Shown: positions 9,749 to 19,070 of the stretch, piece after piece | Position numbering within the stretch: position 1 is the stretch's first letter | Layout of the letters: each line of letters opens with the position of its first letter | The notes under the pieces: model-generated | What the model was told of the DNA's origin: nothing | Databases searched by the model: none | The model's input: the letters and a program-made list of their open reading frames with translations, nothing else | From: Flavobacteriia bacterium | GTDB lineage: Bacteria > Bacteroidota > Bacteroidia > Flavobacteriales_D > Crocinitomicaceae | Assembly (NCBI GenBank): GCA_016183815.1 | Contig: JACPDW010000002.1 | Location: 56,401-120,400, forward strand | Direction: 5' to 3' | DNA: 64,000 nt | Translations under genes and position numbers: made by a program

Positions 9749-10606
9749 TTATTGTAATTCATTTTCCCAAAAATCATTTAAAAAAGACTGAAATTTTCTT
9801 GAGAAAGTGTTAAAATATCTTTTGCTTCTGTACCCTCCTACCCATTGAATTCCACGTATAGCATTAGTTAAGAAGATTTCGTCTGCAGCAAGTAAGTTTT
9901 GAGGCAAAATTTTACACTCATATACTTTAATATTATTTTTCACCGCAATATTGATAATTTGCATTCTCATCGTTCCTGCCAAACAACCCTCTTCCAATCC
10001 TGGAGTATATAATACACCATTACTTACAATAAAAAAATTAGAATTAGAACTTTCAATTAAGCCCCCTTGATCATTGAAAATCAATAAATCGTCTAATTTT
10101 CTTTCTTTAGACGCAATGGCCGTCATTACATAGTGCAAACCATTTTTAGTTTTAAAATTGGATAAAAAATTTATCTGTTTCTTTAAATCAGAATACAAAT
10201 CTATCTCTAAACCTCTAGAATTTAATTCAAATAAATTGGCTTCGTAAGGATATACTTCGATAAAGTAACTCACTTCGTTTGTTTCAGGAAAAAACGTTCC
10301 TCCATTAGCTCTATCTATGGAGATTTTACATTTTCCTCCTTTTTTAATCTCTGATTTATGAATTAATTCTTTTATTTTATAATCAAAAAAGTCAACAGTA
10401 AAATGTGCTGGAATTGACATTTTAAGTGCTTTTGCTCCTTTCATTAACCGTTGATAATGATTATTTAAATTAATGGCTTTTCCGTTAATAATTCGAATAC
10501 TTTCAAACAAACCGTCTCCATAAAGGTAAGATCTATTACCTGTTTGAATAGTCGCTCCTTCGTTTGGAACAATAAATCCGTTGTTATTTACAAAATTAAC
10601 TGCCAT
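9749..10606 (-). CDS. class IV aminotransferase (PabC/IlvE/D-amino acid family)
   Basis: 285 residues of the fold-type IV PLP family. Seen are RSYLYGDGLFESIR near the N-terminus, the probable PLP lysine in NFKTKNGLHY, the E-S-SNSNFF phosphate-binding turn (IESSNSNFF) and LAGTMR. Members include aminodeoxychorismate lyase, branched-chain aminotransferase and D-amino acid aminotransferase; the sequence does not let me choose, though its length suits PabC/Dat. It lies three bases behind the rhomboid gene, so the two probably share a transcript. Confidence 0.82.
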   Translation of the reverse strand: MAVNFVNNNGFIVPNEGATIQTGNRSYLYGDGLFESIRIINGKAINLNNHYQRLMKGAKALKMSIPAHFTVDFFDYKIKELIHKSEIKKGGKCKISIDRANGGTFFPETNEVSYFIEVYPYEANLFELNSRGLEIDLYSDLKKQINFLSNFKTKNGLHYVMTAIASKERKLDDLLIFNDQGGLIESSNSNFFIVSNGVLYTPGLEEGCLAGTMRMQIINIAVKNNIKVYECKILPQNLLAADEIFLTNAIRGIQWVGGYRSKRYFNTFSRKFQSFLNDFWENELQ

Positions 10607-10609
10607 TTA

Positions 10610-11230
10610 TTATATAAAAGAAAAGATAAACAATTTCCCCTTTTCAAAATTAATCAATAAAATGTAAATAATACCAAAAATTGAACCACCAATATGTGCA
10701 TCATGTGCAATATTACTTTTACCTTTTCGAAAGGCGTACCATTCAAAAATTAAATAGAGTGGTGCAAAAATATAAGCGGGTATAGATATCCCTGGCAAAA
10801 AAATCAATCCCAATTCCATTTGAGGTTGCCACAACATTGTAGCAAAAACAATTGATGATACAGCTCCAGAAGCACCTAAGGAGAGGTAATTTGGGTTTGT
10901 ATGATTTCTAATGAGCGGTAATAAAGTAGAAAAAAGTCCACCTAAAAAAAATAATACAAAAAAATGTAAATAAGCCAAACTACTTCCATAAGCAGCAGCT
11001 AATTCAATTTCTAAAAATTCACCAAACATATAAAAAGAAATCACATTAAATAATAAATGTGTCCAATCAGCATGCAAAAACATGTGACTAATCAGTTGAT
11101 AATATTTTTTATTTTGTACTACATCGTATGGTGAAAGTGCATATTTATATTGAAAAGACTGATTGTTAAATCCTTGCAATGAGATAATAACTATAATAAT
11201 TATGAGGACTAATGTAAAACTTAAGGACAT
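10610..11230 (-). CDS. rhomboid-family intramembrane serine protease
   Basis: 206 residues with about six membrane segments. It has the rhomboid motifs HADWTHLLFNVISFYMFG (L1 loop and TM2), the catalytic serine in LGASGAVSS (Ser121) and the catalytic histidine in HDAHIGGSIFG (His179). It should cleave membrane helices of unknown substrates. It leads a two-gene operon with the class IV aminotransferase. A TAATTTTG -7 box lies just upstream. Confidence 0.92.
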   Translation of the reverse strand: MSLSFTLVLIIIIVIISLQGFNNQSFQYKYALSPYDVVQNKKYYQLISHMFLHADWTHLLFNVISFYMFGEFLEIELAAAYGSSLAYLHFFVLFFLGGLFSTLLPLIRNHTNPNYLSLGASGAVSSIVFATMLWQPQMELGLIFLPGISIPAYIFAPLYLIFEWYAFRKGKSNIAHDAHIGGSIFGIIYILLINFEKGKLFIFSFI

Positions 11231-11247
11231 TTCTTGTAATTTTAATG

Positions 11248-11255
11248 CAAAATTA
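11248..11255 (-). promoter_or_regulatory. -7 box for the rhomboid operon (TAATTTTG)
   Basis: TAATTTTG on the minus strand fits TAnnTTTG and lies 17 bases before the rhomboid start codon, predicting a leader of about 12 bases. No convincing -33 element. Confidence 0.4.
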
Positions 11256-11272
11256 TTCTAATCCATTGATTC

Positions 11273-12838
11273 ATGACTAAAAAAACTATTTTCTTTTTAT
11301 CAGTAACACTTTTTATTTTTATTTCTTGTAAACAAAAAAAAGAAATTGATTCTATTTTGAATAAAGAAATTAGCAATAATGAGAAATTAAAACACTTATT
11401 AACTGAGGAAACAGACGAACTCAATTTTTTAACTAAAGAACTTAAAAAGAAACTCGAAGATTTTTACAGAAAAAGAAATTTTCAACCACTTTGGATAAAA
11501 AATGATTCATTAAATAGTAAATCTTTATTATTGATTGAAGAACTTAAAAAACCATTGGCTTTTGGATTACCTGAAAATAGACACCTAAAATTCAATAAAG
11601 ATTTGCATCCTTTGATTAGTGAACTGAAAATTACCTTTACTCTAAAATGCTTTCAGAATGATTTACAAAACGGCTTTATGAATGACTCTCTTAAAGAAGT
11701 GAAACCAATTGATTTTTCAGATGATTTTTCAAAAATTGAACAATTATTAATTGCAAAAGACGCTTGTTTATCTGAAGAAATAATTAAATGGGGATTAAAT
11801 GATACACTTTATCGTGCTTTATCGAATCATCTTTACCAATTTTATACTTTTTGTCCACACAAAGAAGATAAAGTAGAGTTACCAACTCAAAAAGAAGATT
11901 CAATTAAAAGTGTAAACATAATGCGAACATTGTTAAAAAATAAAAATTATATAGGAAATGAAAATGTGGACACGAGCATTTTGTTTGCCTCCTTAAAACG
12001 ATTTCAATTGGAAAACGGCTTAAAACAAGACGGAAAAATAGGAAAATTAACCGCAAAATCTTTGATGGAATCTCAAATTGATAAATGTAAAAGACTTGCT
12101 TTAAACCTTGAAAAATTAAGACATAAAAAAATAAAAAAAGGTTATTATCTTGAAATTAATTTACCAGAATTTGTATTAAGGTTTTATCATGACGATACTT
12201 TAAAATCTTTTCATAGAGTTATTATTGGTACAGAAGAAAATCAAAGTCCTGAGTTGTCCTCAAATGTATTTAGAATTATAACCTATCCTTTATGGAGTGT
12301 TCCATTTTCAATTACAAGCAAAGAGTTTTTGCCTATACTTAAAAGAAATCCAAATTATTTATCACAAAACAATATGATTTTGTTGAAAAACAATGAAGAA
12401 ATTAACCCAATTGATGTGAACTGGAAAAAAATCTCAAAAAATACTTTTCCGTATAAAGTTATTCAAAACTCTGGCAAAAGTAATTCATTAGGTATCATAA
12501 AATTAGACTTTCAAAACAAATATGGAGTGTATGTTCATGACACTCCAAACAAAGGTTTGTTTAATAACGTGTTTAGATCGTACTCTCATGGATGCATTCG
12601 TTGTGAACACCCCGTGGATTTAGCAAAACAGCTTCTATTATCACATGAAAAAAATATGATTTCTGATAGTTTAGATTCTTTGTTAAACCGAAAAGTACAT
12701 CAATATATTCCTCTAAAATCAAAAATTCCAATTGAAATATATTATCTTACCATAAGTTTATCCAATAATGGAGAAGTCATTCTTTTAGCAGACTTATACA
12801 ATAGAGATGAAACGTTGATACAAAAAATATTTGATTAA
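11273..12838 (+). CDS. L,D-transpeptidase (YcbB/YkuD type) lipoprotein
   Basis: 521 residues. The N-terminus ends in a lipobox (LFIFISC), so it is probably a lipoprotein. A peptidoglycan-binding segment (LKRFQLENGLKQDGKIG, about 243-262) precedes the YkuD catalytic domain, whose motif SHGCIRCE places the nucleophile at Cys441 with His439. The layout (scaffold domain, PG_binding_1, YkuD with long insertions) is that of LdtD/YcbB-like enzymes, which make 3-3 cross-links in peptidoglycan (family knowledge). It stands alone, convergent with the deacetylase gene. Confidence 0.9.
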   Translation: MTKKTIFFLSVTLFIFISCKQKKEIDSILNKEISNNEKLKHLLTEETDELNFLTKELKKKLEDFYRKRNFQPLWIKNDSLNSKSLLLIEELKKPLAFGLPENRHLKFNKDLHPLISELKITFTLKCFQNDLQNGFMNDSLKEVKPIDFSDDFSKIEQLLIAKDACLSEEIIKWGLNDTLYRALSNHLYQFYTFCPHKEDKVELPTQKEDSIKSVNIMRTLLKNKNYIGNENVDTSILFASLKRFQLENGLKQDGKIGKLTAKSLMESQIDKCKRLALNLEKLRHKKIKKGYYLEINLPEFVLRFYHDDTLKSFHRVIIGTEENQSPELSSNVFRIITYPLWSVPFSITSKEFLPILKRNPNYLSQNNMILLKNNEEINPIDVNWKKISKNTFPYKVIQNSGKSNSLGIIKLDFQNKYGVYVHDTPNKGLFNNVFRSYSHGCIRCEHPVDLAKQLLLSHEKNMISDSLDSLLNRKVHQYIPLKSKIPIEIYYLTISLSNNGEVILLADLYNRDETLIQKIFD

Positions 12839-12864
12839 AAATTAATTAATTCTGATTAAACAAC

Positions 12865-13476
12865 TTAAACATTAATTTTCTCAAAACAAAAATTCCTTTC
12901 TTTGAGTAAATAGATCAATTTAGGTAAAAGATTTTTCTGTTTTTCAGCAATTTTTTGATTGTCATGAAGAACTAATATATCTCCTGCTTGGATAAGTTTT
13001 GACTTAGATAAAATTTCCTCTATGGATACATCATTTCTGTAATCATAACTGAGCCAAGTCCACATGATAATTGAGTATTTTTTCTTTAAAATTCTTGCTA
13101 TTGACCAAGACAATTTGCCATAAGGAGGTCTAAATAAAGTACTATGTATGTATGCAGAAGCGTTTTTTATAGAATTTAAATACCTGCTTTTTTGAACTTT
13201 AAAACTATTTTCATGTCTATAAGTGTGGTTGCCAACTTGATGCCCTTCATCAATGATTCTACTGTAAATTTCAGGATATTTAATGACATTTTCTGCAACA
13301 CAAAAAAAAGTAGCTTTAATTTTCTCAGACTTCAAAAAATCAAGAACAAATGGTGTAATTTCAGGATTTGGACCATCGTCAAAAGTGAGATAAACTGTAT
13401 TGTTTTCTGAAGATAATCTCCAAATTCTATTAAAATAAAAAAAGCGAACTAAAAGTGGAATCCTATACCACTTCAT
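12865..13476 (-). CDS. polysaccharide deacetylase (NodB domain)
   Basis: 203 residues, essentially one NodB domain. Metal and catalytic motifs are TFDDGPNP (Asp33, Asp34), GNHTYRH (His84, His88), RPPYG and a late VLHD. It should remove N-acetyl groups from a glycan such as peptidoglycan. The N-terminus is basic and hydrophobic and may anchor it in the inner membrane. Its ATG shares one base with the stop of the GT117 gene (TAATG), so they are translationally coupled. Confidence 0.92.
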   Translation of the reverse strand: MKWYRIPLLVRFFYFNRIWRLSSENNTVYLTFDDGPNPEITPFVLDFLKSEKIKATFFCVAENVIKYPEIYSRIIDEGHQVGNHTYRHENSFKVQKSRYLNSIKNASAYIHSTLFRPPYGKLSWSIARILKKKYSIIMWTWLSYDYRNDVSIEEILSKSKLIQAGDILVLHDNQKIAEKQKNLLPKLIYLLKERNFCFEKINV

Positions 13477-16400
13477 TATTGACCTGCTTGTTTCATTAAT
13501 TCTTGAATTTGTTCTGGTGTTAACTTATTTTCTGACCCTGGAACTTTACTAACAGGTTTTTCAATAAATCCATACTTCATTGCAATGGCATCTAAATGAG
13601 CTTTCAATTCTTGAATGGTTTTGTTATCATACATTTCATTTCTCAATTCATTATAAATTCTTGGGAATGTATTGTTGTACAATTTTTGAATTTTATTTTG
13701 AGTATGTTGAGCTAATTTACCATTTGGATAACCCTTTTCTGGATCATTAGCATAAGTAGTTAATAACATGTACGAATTGAGAGCTGCAACTAAATCATTT
13801 TTATTTTGAATACTGAACGATGCTTTGGAATATTCAAAATAATCGAATATACTCTCTAGCTGTTTAGCCACTTTAAGCCCTAAATCTTCTGCACCTTTTT
13901 TATCTCCAGCTCTAAACAACAATCCGACATACTCATGAAGAACACCATCATCATAACCTTCATACTGCATGCCAGTTCCGTCATCAAATTTTTCTCTTGA
14001 AGGATTTGGTTCACCGTAATCGATTACAAGTTCTAAAGGCATCACTTTTAAAGAATGTGCTATTAAATCTTTTACTTTTTTATTGTTGGATTCAACATTA
14101 TTCAATGCAGTTGTCATTACATTTCTCAAAGAATCAGCCGTTTTTTTCTGTCCCACTTGTTCAAAAGATTTAATTTGAGCTTCAAAACGATTTTTATTTT
14201 CTAAAATACTTTCGTTTTCTCTCAAATATGCATCAGATAAACGAGAAAAATGATCTCTAAATTGACTGGTATGACGACGAGTATAATAATCTGTTAAAAC
14301 ACCTTTTTTGTTCATTTTTCCATAAGAGTATTTTTTAATTAAATTTTCATGCATTTTATTTTTTGCAACAATCTCTTGTTCTCTTAATGGATTTAATTCA
14401 AAAGCCATTCCGTTTTGTTTTACAAATCCAGATGTATAAAGGGAAATCGATACTTCAGAACCACCAGGAGAAGAAAAATAAATATTTCTTTTCCAATTGT
14501 TGTTGGCTATGATGTCTAACATCATGACTTGTTCTCTTGATATTGCTTGTTTATCTAATTTAAATCTAATCTCTTTTTGTGCTTTTTTTACTTCCTCCTC
14601 CGTAAGAAGACCAGATTTTACTACAGCTTTTTTATCTACTGGTAAAATAAATCCTTTAGAAGGAAAAACTCTTAAAAGACGACCATCATTGTTAATCAAA
14701 TTATTATCATCACGAACAAAGGCCATTGCTTCACTTAGAGGAAGATAATCCCAAGTTTCTTCCCATTTTCTTAATGAAGTCTGAAATTGCTGTAAAGCTT
14801 CTTGAGGTCCTTCAAGGATTCCATTTCCATAACCAGTTAAAATTTCAACACAAGCATTGATTAATTTATCCACATCAATAAATGTAGGATTCATTACAGG
14901 AAGTGATAAATCATTTTGAATTTTACTTAAAGTAGCTTGAAAATTAGGGTCTTTAGCCGTTAAACTTTTAGCTACATTATAAGTCCCAGTTTTAAATTTT
15001 TCAAACTCGAATTCAAAAGCACTTTTATTGTATTTTATTTTTAAATCTACAATTTTTCTAATACTTTCCTTATTTACACCTGAATTTAATAAATCTATTA
15101 ATGACAAAAAGTAAACTTGATCTGTATTTCCTGAATACATCATGGTTTGATCCTCTCTGAAAAGTATAGGTAATGGTTCAGAATCGTAGGCCTTCATTTT
15201 CATTTGTTCGGTGTACCAATCAGTTTGCATTAGTGACAAATTACACACTCGAACATCTGTTCTCTTTTCTTCTACCTCTTGAAGATACCACAAAGGAAAA
15301 GTATCGTTGTCTCCATTGGTAAAAATTATACTGTTTGGTGAACAAGATTCTAAATAATTATAAGCCAAATCCCAAGCGGAGGTTTTTTCACTTCTATCGT
15401 GATCATCCCAACCTTGAACAGCCATAAGAACTGGAGCAATCAATGAAAGAACAGTCGCTAAAACAGCACCACCTTTTTCATTTTTCCATTTTTTACCAAT
15501 AAAAGCAAAAAAGACAAAAAGTGCAATAGAAATGATTGCTACATATAAATAACTTAATAAACAAGCATAAGAACCATTAAAAATTAAATCACATAAAAGA
15601 GAAATGATTGCCCCAACTAGGAAAATACTTGCTATACTTTTAGTATGTTTTTTAGAGATTTCAATAAATGCTTGGAATAAAGCCAATACTCCCAGCCCTA
15701 TCCATATTGCAAAAATATAGAACGATGCCGCATAAGCGTAGTCCCTTTCTCTTGGCTCAAAAGGTTTTTGATTTAGATAAACAACTATAGCTAATCCAGT
15801 AAAAAAGAAAGTTAATAATACAACAAATGCATCTTTTGGAGCTTTATAAAAATGAAAAATCATTCCTATCAACCCTAAAATAAGAGGTATAAAATAAAAA
15901 GTATTATTTGCTGGATTTTCAGTGGTGTAAAAAGGTGCTTTATCTTGCTTTCCTAAACGAAGATTGTCAATAGAGGAAAAACCTGAAATCCAATTACCGC
16001 GCATCGCATCACCATGACCTTGAATATCATTCTGACGACCTGCAAAATTCCACATAAAATACCTAAAGTACATCCAATTAAGTTGATAATGAGTAAAATA
16101 TCGTAGATTTTCTCCAAAAGTTGGTAATCGTTGTCCATCTGAACCCTTTTCACCAGTTCCGTCATCTCCATTTACTGTATATCCAGACCAATCTTTATAA
16201 GCTTGGATTTTAGGAGGGTCTTGATTCCAATACATTCTTGGGAAAAAAGTTGTTTGTTCATAAGTGGGTTCTTGTCCCTTTCTACTTTCTTCATTAGAAA
16301 CAAAGTATTTTTCGACAACTTCATACCCTCTACCTCTAGTTTTAGCGTATTCTTGAGCACTTTTTTCTTCTTTAAAAGCTTTAATATCTTGATCAGATCT

Positions 16401-17543
16401 AACTACAACAAATCTTCTTGCATAAAAGCGAGAACGATCACCCCACTCAGATTGTTCGGCGTAGTTAGAATTCCAATAAGGTCCTTTTAAAATTGGCCAA
16501 GAACCATACTGTTCTCTTTTTAAATATGCATGTAAAGTAACTAAATTTTCAGGGTCGTTTTCATCTAATGGCGTATTTGCATTTGAACGAATCACAATTA
16601 CAGCAAAGGATCCATATCCAATTAGAAAAACTATTAATCCTAAAATAGCAGCATTAACAAGTGGTTTATTTTTCTTTTTACTCCAACGGTATATATAAAT
16701 ACATACAATTATTAGTAAGAGAAAGAAAAATATAGTTCCAGAATAAAATGGCAATCCCATACTGTTAACAAAAGCAACCTCAAAGCCAGAAGCCAAAGCA
16801 ATTGTACCTGGGATAATCCCTTCTTGAATAAAACCTAAAATAAAAATAGATACAATCCCAGTAATAAAAAAAGTTTTCCATGAAAAAGTGCTCCATTGAT
16901 TAAAATAAATGACATAAGCAATCGCAGGAACGACTAATAAACCGAGTAAATGGACACCAATTGCTAAACCAAATAAAAACATTATTAATATCATCCACCT
17001 CATTGGGACGTAGTTTTCATCTAATTCATTGAATTTTTTAGCATCCATCTCTTCATCCCATTTCAAAGTTGCCCAAAAAATAATAGCTGTGAAAAGTGAA
17101 GACATTGCATAAACTTCGCCTTCTACTGCAGAAAACCAAAAAGAATCACTAAATGTATAGACTAATGACCCAACTAATCCACTTCCAATTATAGCAATGA
17201 TTTGTGCACTACTTAGTTCTCTTTTGGTTTGAAACATCATCTTTTTAGCAAACATTGTGATGGACCAAAATAAAAACAAAATTGAAAACGAAGATGATAA
17301 AGCAGACATTCTGTTTATCCATATCGCAACATTTTCTGGTGCAGCAAAAAAAGTAAATAATCTTCCTAAAACCATAAACAATGGAGCTCCCGGAGGATGT
17401 CCAACTTCTAACTTGTAAGCTGCGGTAATGTACTCTCCACAATCCCACAAACTAACCGTATCTTCAATGGTTAAAAAATACACTATAGTTGAAATGAGAA
17501 ACACAATCCATCCCGTTGTGATATTAATTAGTCTATAATTCAT
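13476..17543 (-). CDS. DUF2723 / GT117-family membrane glycosyltransferase
   Basis: 1355 residues. The first ~290 and a later block (about 550-710) carry many membrane helices; the C-terminal half is soluble with TPR-like helices. The DUF2723 signature is in the first loop: SLWDCGEYI then VGHPPGAPLF. These proteins are protein-O-mannosyltransferase-like enzymes (GT117), nearly always present in Bacteroidota; a role in O-glycosylation of exported proteins is an inference from the family. The C-terminus ends in a Gln-rich QIQELMKQAG tail. It heads an operon with the polysaccharide deacetylase. Confidence 0.88.
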   Translation of the reverse strand: MNYRLINITTGWIVFLISTIVYFLTIEDTVSLWDCGEYITAAYKLEVGHPPGAPLFMVLGRLFTFFAAPENVAIWINRMSALSSSFSILFLFWSITMFAKKMMFQTKRELSSAQIIAIIGSGLVGSLVYTFSDSFWFSAVEGEVYAMSSLFTAIIFWATLKWDEEMDAKKFNELDENYVPMRWMILIMFLFGLAIGVHLLGLLVVPAIAYVIYFNQWSTFSWKTFFITGIVSIFILGFIQEGIIPGTIALASGFEVAFVNSMGLPFYSGTIFFFLLLIIVCIYIYRWSKKKNKPLVNAAILGLIVFLIGYGSFAVIVIRSNANTPLDENDPENLVTLHAYLKREQYGSWPILKGPYWNSNYAEQSEWGDRSRFYARRFVVVRSDQDIKAFKEEKSAQEYAKTRGRGYEVVEKYFVSNEESRKGQEPTYEQTTFFPRMYWNQDPPKIQAYKDWSGYTVNGDDGTGEKGSDGQRLPTFGENLRYFTHYQLNWMYFRYFMWNFAGRQNDIQGHGDAMRGNWISGFSSIDNLRLGKQDKAPFYTTENPANNTFYFIPLILGLIGMIFHFYKAPKDAFVVLLTFFFTGLAIVVYLNQKPFEPRERDYAYAASFYIFAIWIGLGVLALFQAFIEISKKHTKSIASIFLVGAIISLLCDLIFNGSYACLLSYLYVAIISIALFVFFAFIGKKWKNEKGGAVLATVLSLIAPVLMAVQGWDDHDRSEKTSAWDLAYNYLESCSPNSIIFTNGDNDTFPLWYLQEVEEKRTDVRVCNLSLMQTDWYTEQMKMKAYDSEPLPILFREDQTMMYSGNTDQVYFLSLIDLLNSGVNKESIRKIVDLKIKYNKSAFEFEFEKFKTGTYNVAKSLTAKDPNFQATLSKIQNDLSLPVMNPTFIDVDKLINACVEILTGYGNGILEGPQEALQQFQTSLRKWEETWDYLPLSEAMAFVRDDNNLINNDGRLLRVFPSKGFILPVDKKAVVKSGLLTEEEVKKAQKEIRFKLDKQAISREQVMMLDIIANNNWKRNIYFSSPGGSEVSISLYTSGFVKQNGMAFELNPLREQEIVAKNKMHENLIKKYSYGKMNKKGVLTDYYTRRHTSQFRDHFSRLSDAYLRENESILENKNRFEAQIKSFEQVGQKKTADSLRNVMTTALNNVESNNKKVKDLIAHSLKVMPLELVIDYGEPNPSREKFDDGTGMQYEGYDDGVLHEYVGLLFRAGDKKGAEDLGLKVAKQLESIFDYFEYSKASFSIQNKNDLVAALNSYMLLTTYANDPEKGYPNGKLAQHTQNKIQKLYNNTFPRIYNELRNEMYDNKTIQELKAHLDAIAMKYGFIEKPVSKVPGSENKLTPEQIQELMKQAGQ

Positions 17544-17686
17544 GTACTTTGTCTTTTTTTGTTAAGAAAACGATTTGCGAAGTTATAAATATATCTTAAA
17601 AGAAATTAAAAAAATTTAAAAAAGTAATATCAAAAATTAACAACATTGTTCATTCTACATAATTTTTGTAAAAAGTATTTTATTTT

Positions 17687-17788
17687 TTTGCTTTTTATAT
17701 AAAGCATTTTAACATTTTGCTTTTTATATTATAATATAATTTTTTTGCTTTATTTAAATATTTATATAACTATTTGCTTTATATAAAT
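17687..17788 (+). repeat. four direct repeats TTTGCTTTWTAT at 28-29 bp spacing
   Basis: Copies start at 17687, 17716, 17744 and 17773; the G of each lies at 17690, 17719, 17747 and 17776, giving steps of 29, 28 and 29 bases. Each continues as a T/A-rich half-palindrome; copy 1 is almost a full dyad (GCTTTTTATATAAAGC). The last copy contains the TTTG -33 box of the promoter for the ATPase gene. The repeats fill most of the 282-base gap before that gene. Confidence 0.75.
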
Positions 17789-17805
17789 ACTATTTTGTAA
17801 ATTTG
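17773..17805 (+). promoter_or_regulatory. Bacteroidota promoter for the DUF4143-type ATPase gene
   Basis: TTTG (17773-17776) and TAAATTTG (17798-17805) are 21 bases apart, matching the -33/-7 pattern of the Bacteroidota primary sigma factor. The predicted transcript starts near 17810, about 16 bases before the ATG. Confidence 0.6.
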
Positions 17806-17825
17806 TTTTTTTAATAAATTAAATA

Positions 17826-19001
17826 ATGAAAAGATTAATTGATAGATCTGTACAAAAAGCAAAGGATGTAAGTGGAAGGCAATTTAGATATTTACACGAT
17901 GATATCGATTGGAATCAACGATTGATAATTTTATTGGGTCATAGAGGAAGTGGAAAAACGACCATGCTTTTACAAAAAATGAATCAAGGAGGTGGCGTTT
18001 ATATAAGTTTAGACGATTTCTATTTTGAGTCTAATCGATTGATTCATTTAGTTGATGATTTGTATCAAAAAGGAATTCGATCAGTTTTTTTAGATGAAAT
18101 TCATACTTATAAATATTGGTCTAAAGATTTAAAACAATTGACAGATGATTATTCTGATTTAAAAATTGTAGCTACTGGATCATCTATATTAAATATCTCA
18201 AAAGGAAACGCAGATTTATCAAGAAGAGCAGTAATTTATCATTTGCAAGGTTTATCTTTTAGAGAATTTTTGCAATTTGAAAAAATTAGCTCATTAAAAA
18301 AACTTACACTAAATGAAATAATAAAAAATCACCATGAAATTTCTACAGAAATATCAGACAAAATAGATATTATCAAAAACTTCGAAAAATACTTAAAATT
18401 CGGATATTATCCTTTTTACATTGAAGGTAAAAAATCTTATTATCAAAAATTAGAAGAAACGGTAAAAATTGTATTGGAAAACGACATAGCCCATGTAGAA
18501 GAACTCAATTATAGTACTGTGAGATTAATGAAAAAAATGATGTATTTTATAAGTCAAAGTGTTCCTTTTACTCCAAACATTAGCAAACTTGCAGAAAAAC
18601 TAGATGCACCAAGAAATACAGTTTTAAGATTATTAGACTTACTACATGAAGCCAAAATTTTACATCTGTTAAAAACAAACTCAAAAGGCATCAGTTATCT
18701 ACAAAAACCAGAAAAAATATTTTTAGAGAACACCAATTTAATGTATTTGTTTTCTATCGACAAAGTGAATATTGGAAACATTCGAGAAACTTTCTTTTTG
18801 AATCAAGTTTCAGTAAAACATGAAGTGAATAGTCCAAAATATGGTGACTTTTTAGTAGATCAATCTTATGTTTTTGAAATCGGTGGTGCTTCTAAAACAT
18901 TTCATCAAATATCAGGTGTACCAAATTCCTATCTAGCCATTGATATAGAACATGGTAACGGGAATAAAATTCCTTTGTGGATGTTTGGATTTTTGTATTA
19001 A
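17826..19001 (+). CDS. AAA-family ATPase with DUF4143-like C-terminal domain
   Basis: 391 residues. Walker A is GHRGSGKTT (about 38-46), Walker B FLDEIH, followed by ATGSS (sensor 1) and a LSFREFLQFE segment typical of the AAA_14/DUF4143 ATPases. The C-terminal part has a winged-helix-like stretch (KLAEKLDAPRNTVLRLLDLL) and ends with a DUF4143-type nuclease-like core (FLVDQSYVFEIGG). Members are abundant in Bacteroidota and archaea and often sporadically distributed; their role is unknown. The gene is flanked by long AT-rich DNA with four spaced repeats. Confidence 0.85.
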   Translation: MKRLIDRSVQKAKDVSGRQFRYLHDDIDWNQRLIILLGHRGSGKTTMLLQKMNQGGGVYISLDDFYFESNRLIHLVDDLYQKGIRSVFLDEIHTYKYWSKDLKQLTDDYSDLKIVATGSSILNISKGNADLSRRAVIYHLQGLSFREFLQFEKISSLKKLTLNEIIKNHHEISTEISDKIDIIKNFEKYLKFGYYPFYIEGKKSYYQKLEETVKIVLENDIAHVEELNYSTVRLMKKMMYFISQSVPFTPNISKLAEKLDAPRNTVLRLLDLLHEAKILHLLKTNSKGISYLQKPEKIFLENTNLMYLFSIDKVNIGNIRETFFLNQVSVKHEVNSPKYGDFLVDQSYVFEIGGASKTFHQISGVPNSYLAIDIEHGNGNKIPLWMFGFLY

Positions 19002-19028
19002 GTTAATACAAGTTAATAAAACTGACAA

Positions 19029-19060
19029 TTTGGCATATTTTAGAAAAATTACTATCTTTG
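19029..19060 (+). promoter_or_regulatory. promoter of the miaB-secG operon
   Basis: TTTG (19029-19032) and TATCTTTG (19053-19060) with 20 bases between them match the Bacteroidota -33/-7 consensus closely. Transcription should begin near 19065, just before the miaB start. Confidence 0.7.
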
Positions 19061-19070
19061 CATCCTTGAA

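Noticed and set aside
17544..17825. CRISPR array in the repeat region
   Set aside because: The repeats are about 12-16 bases and the spacers are AT-rich and too short; no cas genes.
19029..19050. TTTGGCATATTTTAG before miaB as a sigma-54 promoter
   Set aside because: No -12 element at the right distance; TTTG and TATCTTTG fit the primary sigma factor instead.
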